64,000 bases of DNA from Bradyrhizobium betae (GTDB lineage Bacteria; Pseudomonadota; Alphaproteobacteria; Rhizobiales; Xanthobacteraceae), in the NCBI RefSeq assembly GCF_004123905.1, contig NZ_MZXW01000035.1:1-64000 (forward strand). The letters run 5' to 3'. Shown piece after piece: positions 54,059-62,818 of the stretch. A program made the position numbers and the translations under genes. Numbering within the stretch: the stretch's first letter is position 1; every line of letters starts with the position of its first letter. The notes under the pieces are model-generated. The model searched no databases and had not been told where the DNA came from. It saw only the letters and a program-made list of their open reading frames with translations.

Positions 54059-55576
54059 GTGACCGCTGAGGGACAACGGCGGCGCGCGTTTTGGCAGATC
54101 CTGCTGTTCTCGGCGGGGCTTTTGGTGTTGACCGTGATCAGTGCCGGCTCGGTCTATCTCGTCAACAAGGCGCGCGACGACAGCAAATGGGTGGTTCACA
54201 CCATCGAGGTGGAGAACCAGCTCAACACCCTGCTGCTCGAAGTCCGGCGCGCCGAGAGCGGCGCCCGCGGCTTTCTGCTGACGCAGGGGCCCGACTTCCT
54301 GTCGGATCATGAGAAGGCCATCGCAGCGATCGTTCCGGCGCTCGACAAGCTCACGCGCCAGATCGGCGACAATCCGGCGCAACGCGACAGCATTGAGAAG
54401 TTGAGCGCAGCCATCGAGACCCGGCTCGATCAGTTTTCGCGCGAAATGAATTTCGTCAGGCAGGGTGAACCCGGCAATGCCGTGGCGCTCATCCGCGAGG
54501 CCGCTGCCGGCAACACCACAACCACGATCGGCAATCTGGCCAATGCGATGATCCGCGAGGAGGAACGGCTGTTCCGGCTCCGCTCGGCAAACGCGGACCG
54601 CAGCCAGACCCTCGCCGCATCGATGACCGGCATCGGCTCCGGCCTCGTCGTGCTGCTGGCCGGCATCTCGATCTGGCTGGTGCGTCGTTCCGCCCGGGCC
54701 CGCGACGAGGCCGAGACGCGGCTGCGCGACGCCAATCTCAACCTCGAGGCCACCGTCGAGGCGCGCACGGCCGACCTGCGCGAAGCCAACGACGAGATCC
54801 AGCGCTTTGCCTATATCGTCAGCCACGATCTGCGTTCGCCGCTGGTGAACATCATGGGCTTTACCAGCGAGCTGGAGGAGCTCGGCGGCGACATCTTCCG
54901 CCGTATCGGCGGCCTCACCCATGCCGCGACCGGCGGGCCGCCGCCGGCCGCCGGCGAGATTGCGCTCGAAGGTCCGGACCAGCAATTGTCGACGGATTTT
55001 GCCGAAGCGCTCGGCTTCATCAAGTCCTCGATCGCCAAGATGGACCGCCTGATCTCGGCGATCCTCAATCTCACCCGCGAGGGTCGGCGCGAGTTCCAGC
55101 CGGAGAGGATCGACACACGCGAGCTGATCGAGGCCATCGTGTCGACGCTTGCGCATCAGGCCGCCGAAGCGCAGGCCGAAATCCATATCGAACCGCTGCC
55201 GGATCTCGTCAGTGACCGCCTTGCGCTGGAGCAGATCTTCTCCAATCTGATCGACAACGGGATTAAATATTTGAAGAACGGTGTTCCCGGCGCGATCAGA
55301 ATCCGCGGGCGCACCAAGCTCGGCTACGCTATCTTCGAGATCAGCGACAACGGCCGCGGCATCGACGCCAGGGATCATCAGCGGATCTTCGACTTGTTCC
55401 GCCGTGCGGGAACCCAGGACAAGCCCGGTCAGGGCATAGGTCTTGCGCATGTGCGTGCACTTGTGCGCCGCCTCGGCGGCACGATGTCGGTATCGTCGGA
55501 ACTGAACACGGGCAGCACCTTCACGATCACGCTGCCCATCAATTGGAACGCCAGCAACCGGAACGCCGATAAATGA
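54059..55576 (+). CDS. CHASE3-domain sensor histidine kinase
   Basis: 505 residues from a GTG start. Two membrane helices (about 14-36 and 190-212) flank a CHASE3 sensor domain (VENQLNTLLLEVRRAESGARGF). A coiled linker with two polar repeats leads to the HisKA domain with phospho-acceptor H256 (AYIVSHDLRSPLVNIMGF). The ATPase boxes are NLIDNGIKYL (N), DNGRGID (G1) and GQGIGLAHVRALV (G2). The insertion rich in Gly and Ala after the H-box (about residues 285-325) is unusual. It overlaps the receiver gene by 4 bases, and an EcfG promoter lies upstream. Confidence 0.92.
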   Translation: MTAEGQRRRAFWQILLFSAGLLVLTVISAGSVYLVNKARDDSKWVVHTIEVENQLNTLLLEVRRAESGARGFLLTQGPDFLSDHEKAIAAIVPALDKLTRQIGDNPAQRDSIEKLSAAIETRLDQFSREMNFVRQGEPGNAVALIREAAAGNTTTTIGNLANAMIREEERLFRLRSANADRSQTLAASMTGIGSGLVVLLAGISIWLVRRSARARDEAETRLRDANLNLEATVEARTADLREANDEIQRFAYIVSHDLRSPLVNIMGFTSELEELGGDIFRRIGGLTHAATGGPPPAAGEIALEGPDQQLSTDFAEALGFIKSSIAKMDRLISAILNLTREGRREFQPERIDTRELIEAIVSTLAHQAAEAQAEIHIEPLPDLVSDRLALEQIFSNLIDNGIKYLKNGVPGAIRIRGRTKLGYAIFEISDNGRGIDARDHQRIFDLFRRAGTQDKPGQGIGLAHVRALVRRLGGTMSVSSELNTGSTFTITLPINWNASNRNADK

Positions 55577-56013
55577 CATTGCCCGTCAGCATCATCATGA
55601 TCGAGGACGACGAGGGACACGCGCGGCTGATCGAGCGCAACATCCGCAGGTCCGGCGTCAACAACGAGATCATCTCCTTCAAGAACGGCACTGACGCGAT
55701 GAAGCATCTGTTCGGCGCCGACGGAAGCGGCCTCGTGCAGAAGGGCAATGCGCTCCTGATCCTGCTCGATCTCAACCTGCCCGACATGACCGGGATCGAC
55801 ATCCTGAAGCAGATCAAGGAGAATAAATATCTGAAGGCCTCGCCCGTGGTGGTGCTGACCACCACCGACGATTCCCAGGAAATCAAGCGCTGCTACGAGC
55901 TCGGCTGCAACGTCTACATCACCAAGCCCGTCAATTACGAGAATTTCGCCAACGCCATCCGACAGCTCGGGCTGTTCTTCTCCGTCATCCAGGTCCCGCC
56001 AGCCGCCTCATGA
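55573..56013 (+). CDS. Stand-alone response regulator receiver (Rcp1-like)
   Basis: 146 residues forming a single receiver domain. The acidic pair is in IMIEDDEGH, the phospho-acceptor is D66 in LLILLDLNLPDMTG, the Thr in VVVLTTTDD and the Lys in YITKPVNYENF. It has no output domain, so it passes phosphate on or acts by protein contact. Its length and insertions (FGADGSGLVQKGNALLI) resemble Rcp1, the partner of bacteriophytochrome-type kinases. It overlaps the kinase gene and the next gene by 4 bases each. Confidence 0.92.
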   Translation: MTLPVSIIMIEDDEGHARLIERNIRRSGVNNEIISFKNGTDAMKHLFGADGSGLVQKGNALLILLDLNLPDMTGIDILKQIKENKYLKASPVVVLTTTDDSQEIKRCYELGCNVYITKPVNYENFANAIRQLGLFFSVIQVPPAAS

Positions 56014-57113
56014 CCCAGCACACGCCAACACTGCTCTATATCGACGACGACTCAGCGCTCGCGCGCCTGGTCGATCGCGGCCTGACGCGGCGCGGCTACA
56101 AGGTCATCCATGCCGCAAGCGGCGAGGAAGGCCTGGAGCGGATTCGCCGCGCCGAGATGGAGGGCCGCATCGACGTGGTCGCGCTCGACCAGTACATGCC
56201 GGGCCTCGACGGGCTGGAGACGCTCGAGCAGATCATGGCGATCCCGGACGCGCCGCCCGTGGTGTTCGTGACGGCCTCGCAGGATTCCACCATCGCGGTC
56301 ACTGCGCTGAAGGCAGGCGCAGCCGACTACCTCGTCAAGGACGTCAAGGGCGACTTCATCCCCCTGCTCCACGTCGCCGCCGACGGCGCGCTGCGCCAGG
56401 CCGAATTGCAGAAGGCGCGCGAGGAGGCCGAAGCCGAGATCCATGCTTCGCGCGACCGCTACGCGGCGCTTGCCGCCGAACGCGAGCTGCTGCTGCGCGA
56501 AGTCAATCACCGCGTAGGCAACTCGCTCCAGATCATCGCCTCGCTGCTGCATCTCCAGGCGAACTCCGCAGGGCAGGAAGAGGTCAAGGCCGCGCTGACC
56601 AATGCGATGGGCCGTGTCGCCGCGGTCGCGCAGGTGCACCGCCGCCTCTACACCTCGCAGGACCTGAAGAGCGTGGTGCTGAACCAATATCTGGACTCGC
56701 TGCTCGAGGATTTGCGCCGCTCGGCCGAAGGCAACCGGATGTCACGCCTGACGGTGAAGGCGGAAGCCATCGAGATCGATCCGGACCGCGCGGTCGCCGT
56801 CGGTATCATCGTCAACGAGCTGGTGATGAACGCGGTGAAATACGCCTATCCCGATGGCGCCGGCCCGATCCATGTCGAGCTGACCTCGCAGGGCGACGAT
56901 CTGCTGCTGTCGATCGCCGACGACGGCGTCGGCGACAAGGTCAAGGCCGATCCGCGCTCCACCGGCATGGGCCAGCGCATCGTCGCGGCGATGGCCACCA
57001 AGCTGGATGCCACCGTCGAGCGCGATCCCGCCCATTCCGGAACGCGTATTCTGCTGAAGTTCCGCCGCGTGCCCGCAGCACCGGACCGGGCGAGCACCGC
57101 TGCGGCGAGCTGA
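56010..57113 (+). CDS. Receiver domain fused to a HisKA_2-type histidine kinase
   Basis: 367 residues. The N-terminal receiver has its phospho-acceptor at D60 (VVALDQYMPGLDG). A coiled linker (about residues 125-155) leads to a HisKA_2 dimerisation domain with H167 in LLREVNHRVGNSLQIIASLL. The ATPase domain has IIVNELVMNAVKYAYP as its N-box and STGMGQRIVAAMA. Kinases of the HWE/HisKA_2 group commonly control the PhyR-NepR-EcfG stress switch. It may receive phosphate from the first kinase through the receiver proteins. The stop is followed 63 bases later by aat. Confidence 0.92.
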   Translation: MTQHTPTLLYIDDDSALARLVDRGLTRRGYKVIHAASGEEGLERIRRAEMEGRIDVVALDQYMPGLDGLETLEQIMAIPDAPPVVFVTASQDSTIAVTALKAGAADYLVKDVKGDFIPLLHVAADGALRQAELQKAREEAEAEIHASRDRYAALAAERELLLREVNHRVGNSLQIIASLLHLQANSAGQEEVKAALTNAMGRVAAVAQVHRRLYTSQDLKSVVLNQYLDSLLEDLRRSAEGNRMSRLTVKAEAIEIDPDRAVAVGIIVNELVMNAVKYAYPDGAGPIHVELTSQGDDLLLSIADDGVGDKVKADPRSTGMGQRIVAAMATKLDATVERDPAHSGTRILLKFRRVPAAPDRASTAAAS

Positions 57114-57176
57114 TCCGCGATTACACGGGGCTTTCGCCCCATCGCACGCGCATCGCAATCCTGCTATTGTCGCGCC

Positions 57177-57857
57177 ATGACTTCGCGCGACTCCGCCTCG
57201 TCTGAAATCACGCCCGCCGTGCTGCTGCGCGCCTATGCCTGCGGCATCTTTCCGATGGCCGAGAGCGCCGACGATCCGACCCTGTTCTGGGTCGAGCCGG
57301 AATTGCGCGGCGTCATCCCGCTCGAGGGATTTCGCGTCGCCTCGCGCCTCGCGCGCACCGTGCGCTCGGATAATTTTCGCGTCACCGTCAATACCGCGTT
57401 CAAGGCGACGATCGCGGGCTGCGCCGCGCCGCAGGAAGGGCGCGAGGACACCTGGATCAACAAGCGCATCCGCGATCTCTATGGCGGCCTCTACGAGCTC
57501 GGCCATTGCCACAGCGTCGAGGCCTGGCAGGGCGACGACCTCGTCGGCGGTCTCTACGGCGTCAGCCTCGGGCGCGCCTTCTTCGGTGAGAGCATGTTTC
57601 ACACCGCGCGCGATGCCTCGAAGGTGGCGCTGGTGCATCTGGTGGCGCGGCTGATCCATGGCGGCTTCGAGCTGCTCGACACGCAATATGTCACCGAGCA
57701 TCTGAAGAGCTTTGGTGCGGTCGAGATTTCGCGACGGCGCTACACCGCTCTGCTCGACAAGGCGCTCGCCGGTGATCCCGGCGATTTCTTGAGGCTCTCG
57801 CCCGGCGACGCAATCCCTGGCGCACGCGCGCTCGAGATCATCGCCTCACGGCAATAG
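57177..57857 (+). CDS. aat: Leucyl/phenylalanyl-tRNA--protein transferase
   Basis: A 226-residue enzyme that attaches Leu or Phe from aminoacyl-tRNA to N-terminal Arg or Lys of proteins, marking them for ClpS-ClpAP degradation (N-degron pathway). Motifs are YACGIFPMAESADDPTLFWVEPELRG at the start, HSVEAWQGDDLVGGLYGVSLGRAFFGESMF in the centre and LDTQYVTEHLKSFGAVEISRRRY near the end. The length is normal. Its usual rhizobial neighbours are accBC before and the DUF2155 gene after; here the stress kinase operon separates it from accC. Confidence 0.96.
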   Translation: MTSRDSASSEITPAVLLRAYACGIFPMAESADDPTLFWVEPELRGVIPLEGFRVASRLARTVRSDNFRVTVNTAFKATIAGCAAPQEGREDTWINKRIRDLYGGLYELGHCHSVEAWQGDDLVGGLYGVSLGRAFFGESMFHTARDASKVALVHLVARLIHGGFELLDTQYVTEHLKSFGAVEISRRRYTALLDKALAGDPGDFLRLSPGDAIPGARALEIIASRQ

Positions 57858-57860
57858 GGC

Positions 57861-58901
57861 CTAGCGGCCGAACCCGGGGAAACCGAACAGGCCCCGTTGC
57901 TCCTGTGGCTGCGGGGGTGGCGGCGCCGGTTGCTGCTGCTGGATCGGCGGCAAGGGCTGCGGCGGACGCTGCTGCACGGCCTGTTTTGGCGCGGCCTTCT
58001 TCTGCGCGGGCGGCGGCGGTGGCGTAGCCGGCTTGCTCGCGGGATCGGGTGCCGCGGTCGCGATGGTCTGCTGCGGCTCTTTGCAGTCGGTGAGCCAGAT
58101 ATCGTAGATCGGGTGCTCGACGCCGTGCAGGCCGGGGCTTGCCGCGTACATCCAGCCCGAGAAGATGCGCTTCACCTCGCCCTGCAAGGTGATCTCGTCG
58201 ACTTCGACGAAGGCATCGGTGTTGGTGGCTTCCGTCGCTGGCCGCGTATAGCAGGCGTCGGTCTTGACCCTGAGCGCGCCGAACTGGACGGTCTCGCCGA
58301 TCTCCTCGTCGAAATTGATGATGCGCCCGGTGATCTTGTCCAGGCCCGAGAAAGTCGCCTTCTTGTTCACGATCTTCTGGGCCGGCGGTTCGGTCACGAC
58401 CTCATCGCCCGGCTGGAGGCTCGCCGGCGCCTGCGGCACGGGACCGCCCTTCTGCAGGGGCTGACGCTGACCGGGCGCACCCGGCGGCGCGGCGCCCGGC
58501 GCGTTGGGCGGCGCGACTGCAACGGCCGGCGGCTGGTTGGGCGGCGCGGCGGCGGAGCCCGGCGGCGGCGCCAGAGGCTGGCTCTCGACCGGCCCCGGCA
58601 TCACGTTACCCTGCCGTCCCTGAGGCGGCGGCATCGGGCGCGAGGGCAGCACGCGGCCTTGCGGCGGCAGCTCGGGGACCTCTTCATCGTCGTCGGGAAT
58701 CTGCTGCGGCTGCGGCTGGCCACGCGGAATGCTGCCGGGCGGCCGCAGCGGCGGCGGATCGGAAAAGATCGTGCCGATCTGCGCCTGAGCCGGCGTCGCA
58801 GCCGTCAGTGCGGTGGCGGCCAAAAGGGCCGCAAGACCTGTCAGGGTAAAGGTTCGAAACATCTCGCGCGGCTTCAACAGCGAATCGGGCTTGCTGGACA
58901 T
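57861..58901 (-). CDS. DUF2155 protein, proline-rich, secreted
   Basis: 346 residues from the ATG at 58901; another ATG at 58862 (MFRTFTLTG) is equally plausible and the frame is open to 58943. A signal peptide ends near ATPAQAQ. The first half is a Pro/Ala/Gly-rich low-complexity region. The DUF2155 domain follows (about residues 180-270): LDKITGRIINFDEEIGETVQFG, ALRVKTDACYTRP, then the conserved FSGWMYAASPGLHGVEHPIYDIWLTDC. The tail is rich in Pro and Gln. The function is unknown. It converges with aat, 3 bases apart. Confidence 0.85.
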   Translation of the reverse strand: MSSKPDSLLKPREMFRTFTLTGLAALLAATALTAATPAQAQIGTIFSDPPPLRPPGSIPRGQPQPQQIPDDDEEVPELPPQGRVLPSRPMPPPQGRQGNVMPGPVESQPLAPPPGSAAAPPNQPPAVAVAPPNAPGAAPPGAPGQRQPLQKGGPVPQAPASLQPGDEVVTEPPAQKIVNKKATFSGLDKITGRIINFDEEIGETVQFGALRVKTDACYTRPATEATNTDAFVEVDEITLQGEVKRIFSGWMYAASPGLHGVEHPIYDIWLTDCKEPQQTIATAAPDPASKPATPPPPPAQKKAAPKQAVQQRPPQPLPPIQQQQPAPPPPQPQEQRGLFGFPGFGR

Positions 58902-59106
58902 TTTACAGTGGATACCGCCGCTCGCAGGCCATCCGGTTAACACGACGAATACGGCGGGGAAAGGGCGCCATTCCCTGCCCGTCCCCGCCCGGTCTGGCCA
59001 GATTGGCCCCCTGATGGGATAGTCGGAAGCCCCTTCCCCGGGTCAAGCCGGTGCCGCCCCCGCAAACGACGTCCAACGATAACTGGAAACCCAGAGGTCG
59101 CTTCCC

Positions 59107-60054
59107 ATGCCCGTTGTGCTCGATCCCGACGCTGCCGCCGTCTACAAGGCCTTTCAGGAGGCCGGTCGCCCTGCTTACGAGACCCTGACCGCGCCGGAAG
59201 CGCGCGCCTATTACGCGCAGGCGCGCTTTGTGACCAACCCCGAGCCGCCGGAACTGGCACGCGTCGCGCCGCTGGCGATCCCGGCGCCGCATGGAGCGAT
59301 CCCAGCGCGCATCTACGTTCCGAAGGAGCCGCGCCGGCACGACGGCCTGTCGCCGGCACTGGTGTTCTTCCATGGCGGCGGCTGGGTCATCGGTGATCTC
59401 GATTCCCATGATGTGGTCTGCCGCCAGCTCGCGGTCGAGGGCGCGCTGATCGTGATCTCGGTCGATTATCGCCTCGCCCCCGAGCACAAGTTTCCCGCCG
59501 CAGTCGATGATGCGATTGCCGCGACCCAATGGATCGCTGCGAACGCCCGCGAGCTCGGCATCGACGCCTCGCGCCTCTCGATCGGCGGCGACAGCGCCGG
59601 CGGCAATCTCGCGGCCGTCGTCGCGCTCGCCGCGCGCAACGCTGGCGGCCCCGCGATCTCCGGCCAGGTGCTGATCTACCCCGCGACCGATTTCGCCACG
59701 ACGCACGGCTCGCACAGCGAGCCCGAGACCAGCGTGCTGCTGACACATTCGGTGATCCCCTGGTTCCGCGATCATTACCTCAACGGCGCCGCCGACATCC
59801 ACGACTGGCGCGCCTCGCCGGCGCGCGCGAAAAGCCTGGCCGGCCTGCCGCCGGCCTATGTGCTCACCGCCGGCGCCGATCCCCTGCGCGACGAAGGCGA
59901 TGAATATGCCGCGCGCCTGAAGCAGGCCGGCGTGAGCGTGGCTACCAAGCACTATCCCGGCCAGTTCCACGGCTTCTTCACCATGGGCAAGCTGTTGCAA
60001 CAGGCCAATGTCGCCGTGGGCGAGATCGGCGCGTGGTTGAAGGGATTGGGTTAG
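59107..60054 (+). CDS. Alpha/beta hydrolase, hormone-sensitive-lipase family
   Basis: 315 residues. The oxyanion-hole motif HGGGWVIGDLDSHD and nucleophile GDSAGG are the hallmarks of HSL-family esterases. The catalytic Asp is likely in TAGADPLRDEGDEYA and the His in YPGQFHGFF. It hydrolyses short-chain esters. The physiological substrate is unknown. It lies 27 bases upstream of the transporter gene. Confidence 0.9.
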   Translation: MPVVLDPDAAAVYKAFQEAGRPAYETLTAPEARAYYAQARFVTNPEPPELARVAPLAIPAPHGAIPARIYVPKEPRRHDGLSPALVFFHGGGWVIGDLDSHDVVCRQLAVEGALIVISVDYRLAPEHKFPAAVDDAIAATQWIAANARELGIDASRLSIGGDSAGGNLAAVVALAARNAGGPAISGQVLIYPATDFATTHGSHSEPETSVLLTHSVIPWFRDHYLNGAADIHDWRASPARAKSLAGLPPAYVLTAGADPLRDEGDEYAARLKQAGVSVATKHYPGQFHGFFTMGKLLQQANVAVGEIGAWLKGLG

Positions 60055-60081
60055 TCCAGTAGCCCGACCACGCCGATCAAG

Positions 60082-61080
60082 ATGCCTTCCATCCTCAAAA
60101 TCCTCCTCACCCTTCCCCTGCGCGCCCTCACATGGCTCGGCGGCCAGGGCACGCGCGCGGTGGCGGCGATCGCGTTCATCGCGGTTGCAGTGCCGCCGCT
60201 CGGCGCGCTGCTGCGCCCCTACGTCACCGAGGCGATCCTTGGCCTGCTCTGCATCTCCTTCATGCGGGTCGATCTCGTCGCGCTTCTTGGCCACCTCCGC
60301 CGTCCCGCGCTGATCGCCAGCGCAACGGTCTGGACCACGATCGCCGTGCCGCTGATCGTCGGGCTGCTCGCCCATGCAACCGGGCTCGACAAAAGCTCGC
60401 CCGGCCTCTTCCTCGCATTGATGCTCCAGGGCATGGCCTCGCCGATGATGGCCGCCCCTGCGCTCGCAGCACTGATCGGCCTCGATGCCACGCTGCCGCT
60501 GGTCACGCTGGTGACCGCAACTGCGCTGGTGCCCTTCACGGCCTCGCTGTTCGCAAGCCTGTTTCTCGGCGGCATGCTCGGCATCTCGCCGCTCGCGCTC
60601 GGCGCAAAGCTGCTCGCCATCCTCGCGGTCTCGCTGATTGGCGCAACCGCGATCCGCTGGATCTTCGGCGCGGAAGCGATCCAGCGCCACAAGCGCCCGA
60701 TCGACGGCTTCACCATCCTCATCCTGCTGGTGTTCGCCTCCGCCGTGATGGGCGACGTCGCGCACGACTTCGTCGCCGATCCCGTTTTCACGATCGGCGT
60801 CGTGCTGCTCGCCTTCGCGGTCTATTTCACCCTGCTCACTGTGACGACGCTGATCTTCCGCCGCGCCGGTTACGAGCGCGCCTTCGCGGTCGGGCTGATG
60901 GTATCACAGCGCAATCTCGGCCTGATGCTGGCCGCGACCGCCGGCGCGCTGCCGCCGACGACATGGCTCTACTTTGCCGTCACGCAGTTTCCGATTCATC
61001 TTGCGCCGTATCTGTTGACGCCGATCGCACGGCGATTGACGGCGCGCGCGCAAGCCAGCACGGTCGCCGAACCGACCTAG
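60082..61080 (+). CDS. Bile acid:sodium symporter-like (BASS) transporter
   Basis: A 332-residue protein of about nine or ten hydrophobic helices. It resembles the bile acid:Na+ symporter fold (LLCISFMRVDLVALLGHLRRP, QGMASPMMAAPALAALIG, VGLMVSQRNLGLMLAATAGALPPTTWLYF). The assignment rests on general layout and the paired re-entrant motifs and is not certain. It lies 27 bases after the hydrolase gene, which suggests an operon that takes up and cleaves a small ester. It converges with the GlxA-type regulator with a 4-base overlap. Confidence 0.7.
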   Translation: MPSILKILLTLPLRALTWLGGQGTRAVAAIAFIAVAVPPLGALLRPYVTEAILGLLCISFMRVDLVALLGHLRRPALIASATVWTTIAVPLIVGLLAHATGLDKSSPGLFLALMLQGMASPMMAAPALAALIGLDATLPLVTLVTATALVPFTASLFASLFLGGMLGISPLALGAKLLAILAVSLIGATAIRWIFGAEAIQRHKRPIDGFTILILLVFASAVMGDVAHDFVADPVFTIGVVLLAFAVYFTLLTVTTLIFRRAGYERAFAVGLMVSQRNLGLMLAATAGALPPTTWLYFAVTQFPIHLAPYLLTPIARRLTARAQASTVAEPT

Positions 61081-62015
61081 CCCGCCCGCGCCGCGCGCCG
61101 CAGCGCCTGCGGGGGCTGGCCGAAGGCGCGGATGAAGGCGCGCCGCATCCGTTCGGGATCGCGGAATCCGGTCGTTTCCGCGACGAGCTCGATCGCCTCG
61201 CGCGAGGACTGCACGCGCTCGCGCGCGACCTCGAGCCGCAGCCGCTCGATCGCCTTGGACGGCGTCGTCCCGGTCTCGGCGGCGAAGGCGCGGGCAAAAT
61301 GCCGCGCGCTCATGCCCGCGCGATCGGCGAGATCCTCCACCGTCAGCGGTGCGTCGAGATTTTCGCGCGCCCAGGACAGCAGCGCGCCGAAGCGACCGTT
61401 CGGCGTCTTCAATTCGAGCAGCGAAGAAAATTGCGACTGGCCGCCGCTGCGGCGGTGGTAGAGCACGAGCTGGCGCGCCGTCTGTTGCGCGATCTCCTCG
61501 CCATGGTCCTCGGTGACCATCGCCAGCGCGAGGTCGATGCCCGCCGTGATGCCCGCGGAGGTCCAGACATTGCCGTCCCGGGTAAAAATCTGGTCCGGCT
61601 CGAACTTCACCTTGGGATAGCGCGCGACAAACTCCCGCGTCCGCCCCCAATGCGTGGTGGCGCGGCGGCCGTCGAGCAATCCTGCTTCGGCGAGCACATA
61701 GGCGCCCGAGCAGACGCTCGCGACCCGCACGCCGCGCTTCGCCAGCCGCTGCACGAAGGCGCGCGTGACCTCGCAGCGCGCGGCGTCGGCAACGCCGGCA
61801 CCGCCGGCGATGACCAGCGTCGTCAGCGCATTCACCGATTTGAAATCACGCGCCATCATCTCGACGCCCGACGAGCTCCGCACCAGCCCCGCCTTCGCCG
61901 CCAGCACCCGGAGCGCAAGCGGCCTGTCGCCGGCACGTGCCGCGATCTCGAACACCGAGATTGGACCGGCCGCGTCGAGCAGCTGGAAATCCGGGAAGAT
62001 CAGAATGCCGATCAT
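61077..62015 (-). CDS. GlxA-type transcriptional regulator (DJ-1/PfpI plus AraC)
   Basis: 312 residues. The N-terminal half is a DJ-1/PfpI-like domain (IGILIFPDFQLLDAAGPISVFE, ASVCSGAYVLAEAGLLDGRRATTHW). The C-terminal half is an AraC DNA-binding domain with two helix-turn-helix units (LTVEDLADRAGMSARHFARAFAAE, ELVAETTGFRDPERMRRAFIRAFG). It probably controls the divergent gene, which encodes a second DJ-1/PfpI domain protein. Confidence 0.92.
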   Translation of the reverse strand: MIGILIFPDFQLLDAAGPISVFEIAARAGDRPLALRVLAAKAGLVRSSSGVEMMARDFKSVNALTTLVIAGGAGVADAARCEVTRAFVQRLAKRGVRVASVCSGAYVLAEAGLLDGRRATTHWGRTREFVARYPKVKFEPDQIFTRDGNVWTSAGITAGIDLALAMVTEDHGEEIAQQTARQLVLYHRRSGGQSQFSSLLELKTPNGRFGALLSWARENLDAPLTVEDLADRAGMSARHFARAFAAETGTTPSKAIERLRLEVARERVQSSREAIELVAETTGFRDPERMRRAFIRAFGQPPQALRRAARAG

Positions 62016-62034
62016 GGGTCACGTCCTCATGAGA

Positions 62035-62069
62035 TGTCCGAAAGTGAGGGAATTACGCCATTTTGGACA
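62035..62069. promoter_or_regulatory. Inverted repeat TGTCCGAAA/TTTTGGACA between divergent genes
   Basis: Nine-base arms with one mismatch (62035-62043 and 62061-62069), spaced by 17 bases. They sit in the 105-base gap between the GlxA-type regulator and the DJ-1/PfpI gene, a good candidate operator for the regulator. Confidence 0.5.
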
Positions 62070-62120
62070 GAAGGGCATCATGCCAGTTTGTCGGCGTCAA
62101 GCTCTTCATTGGAGGTTCTC

Positions 62121-62807
62121 ATGCCGGCGCCGCTCCAGATCGGACTTTTGGTGTTTCCCCGCGTCACCCAGCTCGACTTCACCGGCCCGTTGCAGGTGTT
62201 CTCGATGCTTCCCGACGCAAAACTGCACCTGATCTGGAAGCGGATCGAACCGGTACCGAGCGATTCCGTGATGGCACTGACGCCGACCACGACGTTTGCC
62301 GACTGCCCGCAGCTCGACGTGATCTGCGTGCCCGGTGGCGGCGGCACCAACGACCTGCTCAACGACGAGGAGGTGCTTGATTTCCTGCGCAAGCAGGCCG
62401 AAGGCGCCAAATACGTCACCTCGGTCTGCACGGGGTCGCTGGCGCTCGGCGCCGCCGGCCTGTTGAAAGGCTATCGCGCCGCCACCCATTGGAGCGCGAT
62501 GGAGATGCTCGGCCAGTTCGGCGCGACGCCGACCAAGACCCGCGTCTGCGTCGACCGCAACCGCATCACCGGCGGCGGCGTCACCGCAGGCATCGACTTC
62601 GCGCTGACCCTGGTGTCGATCCTGCGCGACCGCACCACGGCGGAAGCGATCCAGCTCCAGATGGAGTACAACCCCGCCCCCCCGTTCAACGCGGGCTCGC
62701 CCGACACCGCGCCGGCCGAAGTGCTGGCCTTGCTGAGAGAACGTGGCGCAGCAAATCAGGCGCGGCGGCTCGAGGCAGTGAAGCGCGCGGCCGAGCGGGT
62801 GAACTAG
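62121..62807 (+). CDS. DJ-1/PfpI family protein
   Basis: 228 residues from the ATG at 62121, which has GGAGG five bases upstream; longer open frames upstream are shadows. The class I glutamine-amidotransferase-like fold shows LLVFPRVTQLDFTGPLQVF, the nucleophile elbow SVCTGSLALGAAGLLKGYRAATHW with its Cys, and NRITGGGVTAGIDFALTLV. Relatives include isonitrile hydratase. The substrate is unknown. It is divergent from the GlxA-type regulator. Confidence 0.9.
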   Translation: MPAPLQIGLLVFPRVTQLDFTGPLQVFSMLPDAKLHLIWKRIEPVPSDSVMALTPTTTFADCPQLDVICVPGGGGTNDLLNDEEVLDFLRKQAEGAKYVTSVCTGSLALGAAGLLKGYRAATHWSAMEMLGQFGATPTKTRVCVDRNRITGGGVTAGIDFALTLVSILRDRTTAEAIQLQMEYNPAPPFNAGSPDTAPAEVLALLRERGAANQARRLEAVKRAAERVN

Positions 62808-62818
62808 CCTCCCCTCTC

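Noticed and set aside
60132..62120. Long plus-strand frame running into the DJ-1/PfpI gene
   Set aside because: Overlaps the BASS-like and GlxA genes in other frames; the ATG at 62121 has GGAGG at ideal spacing.
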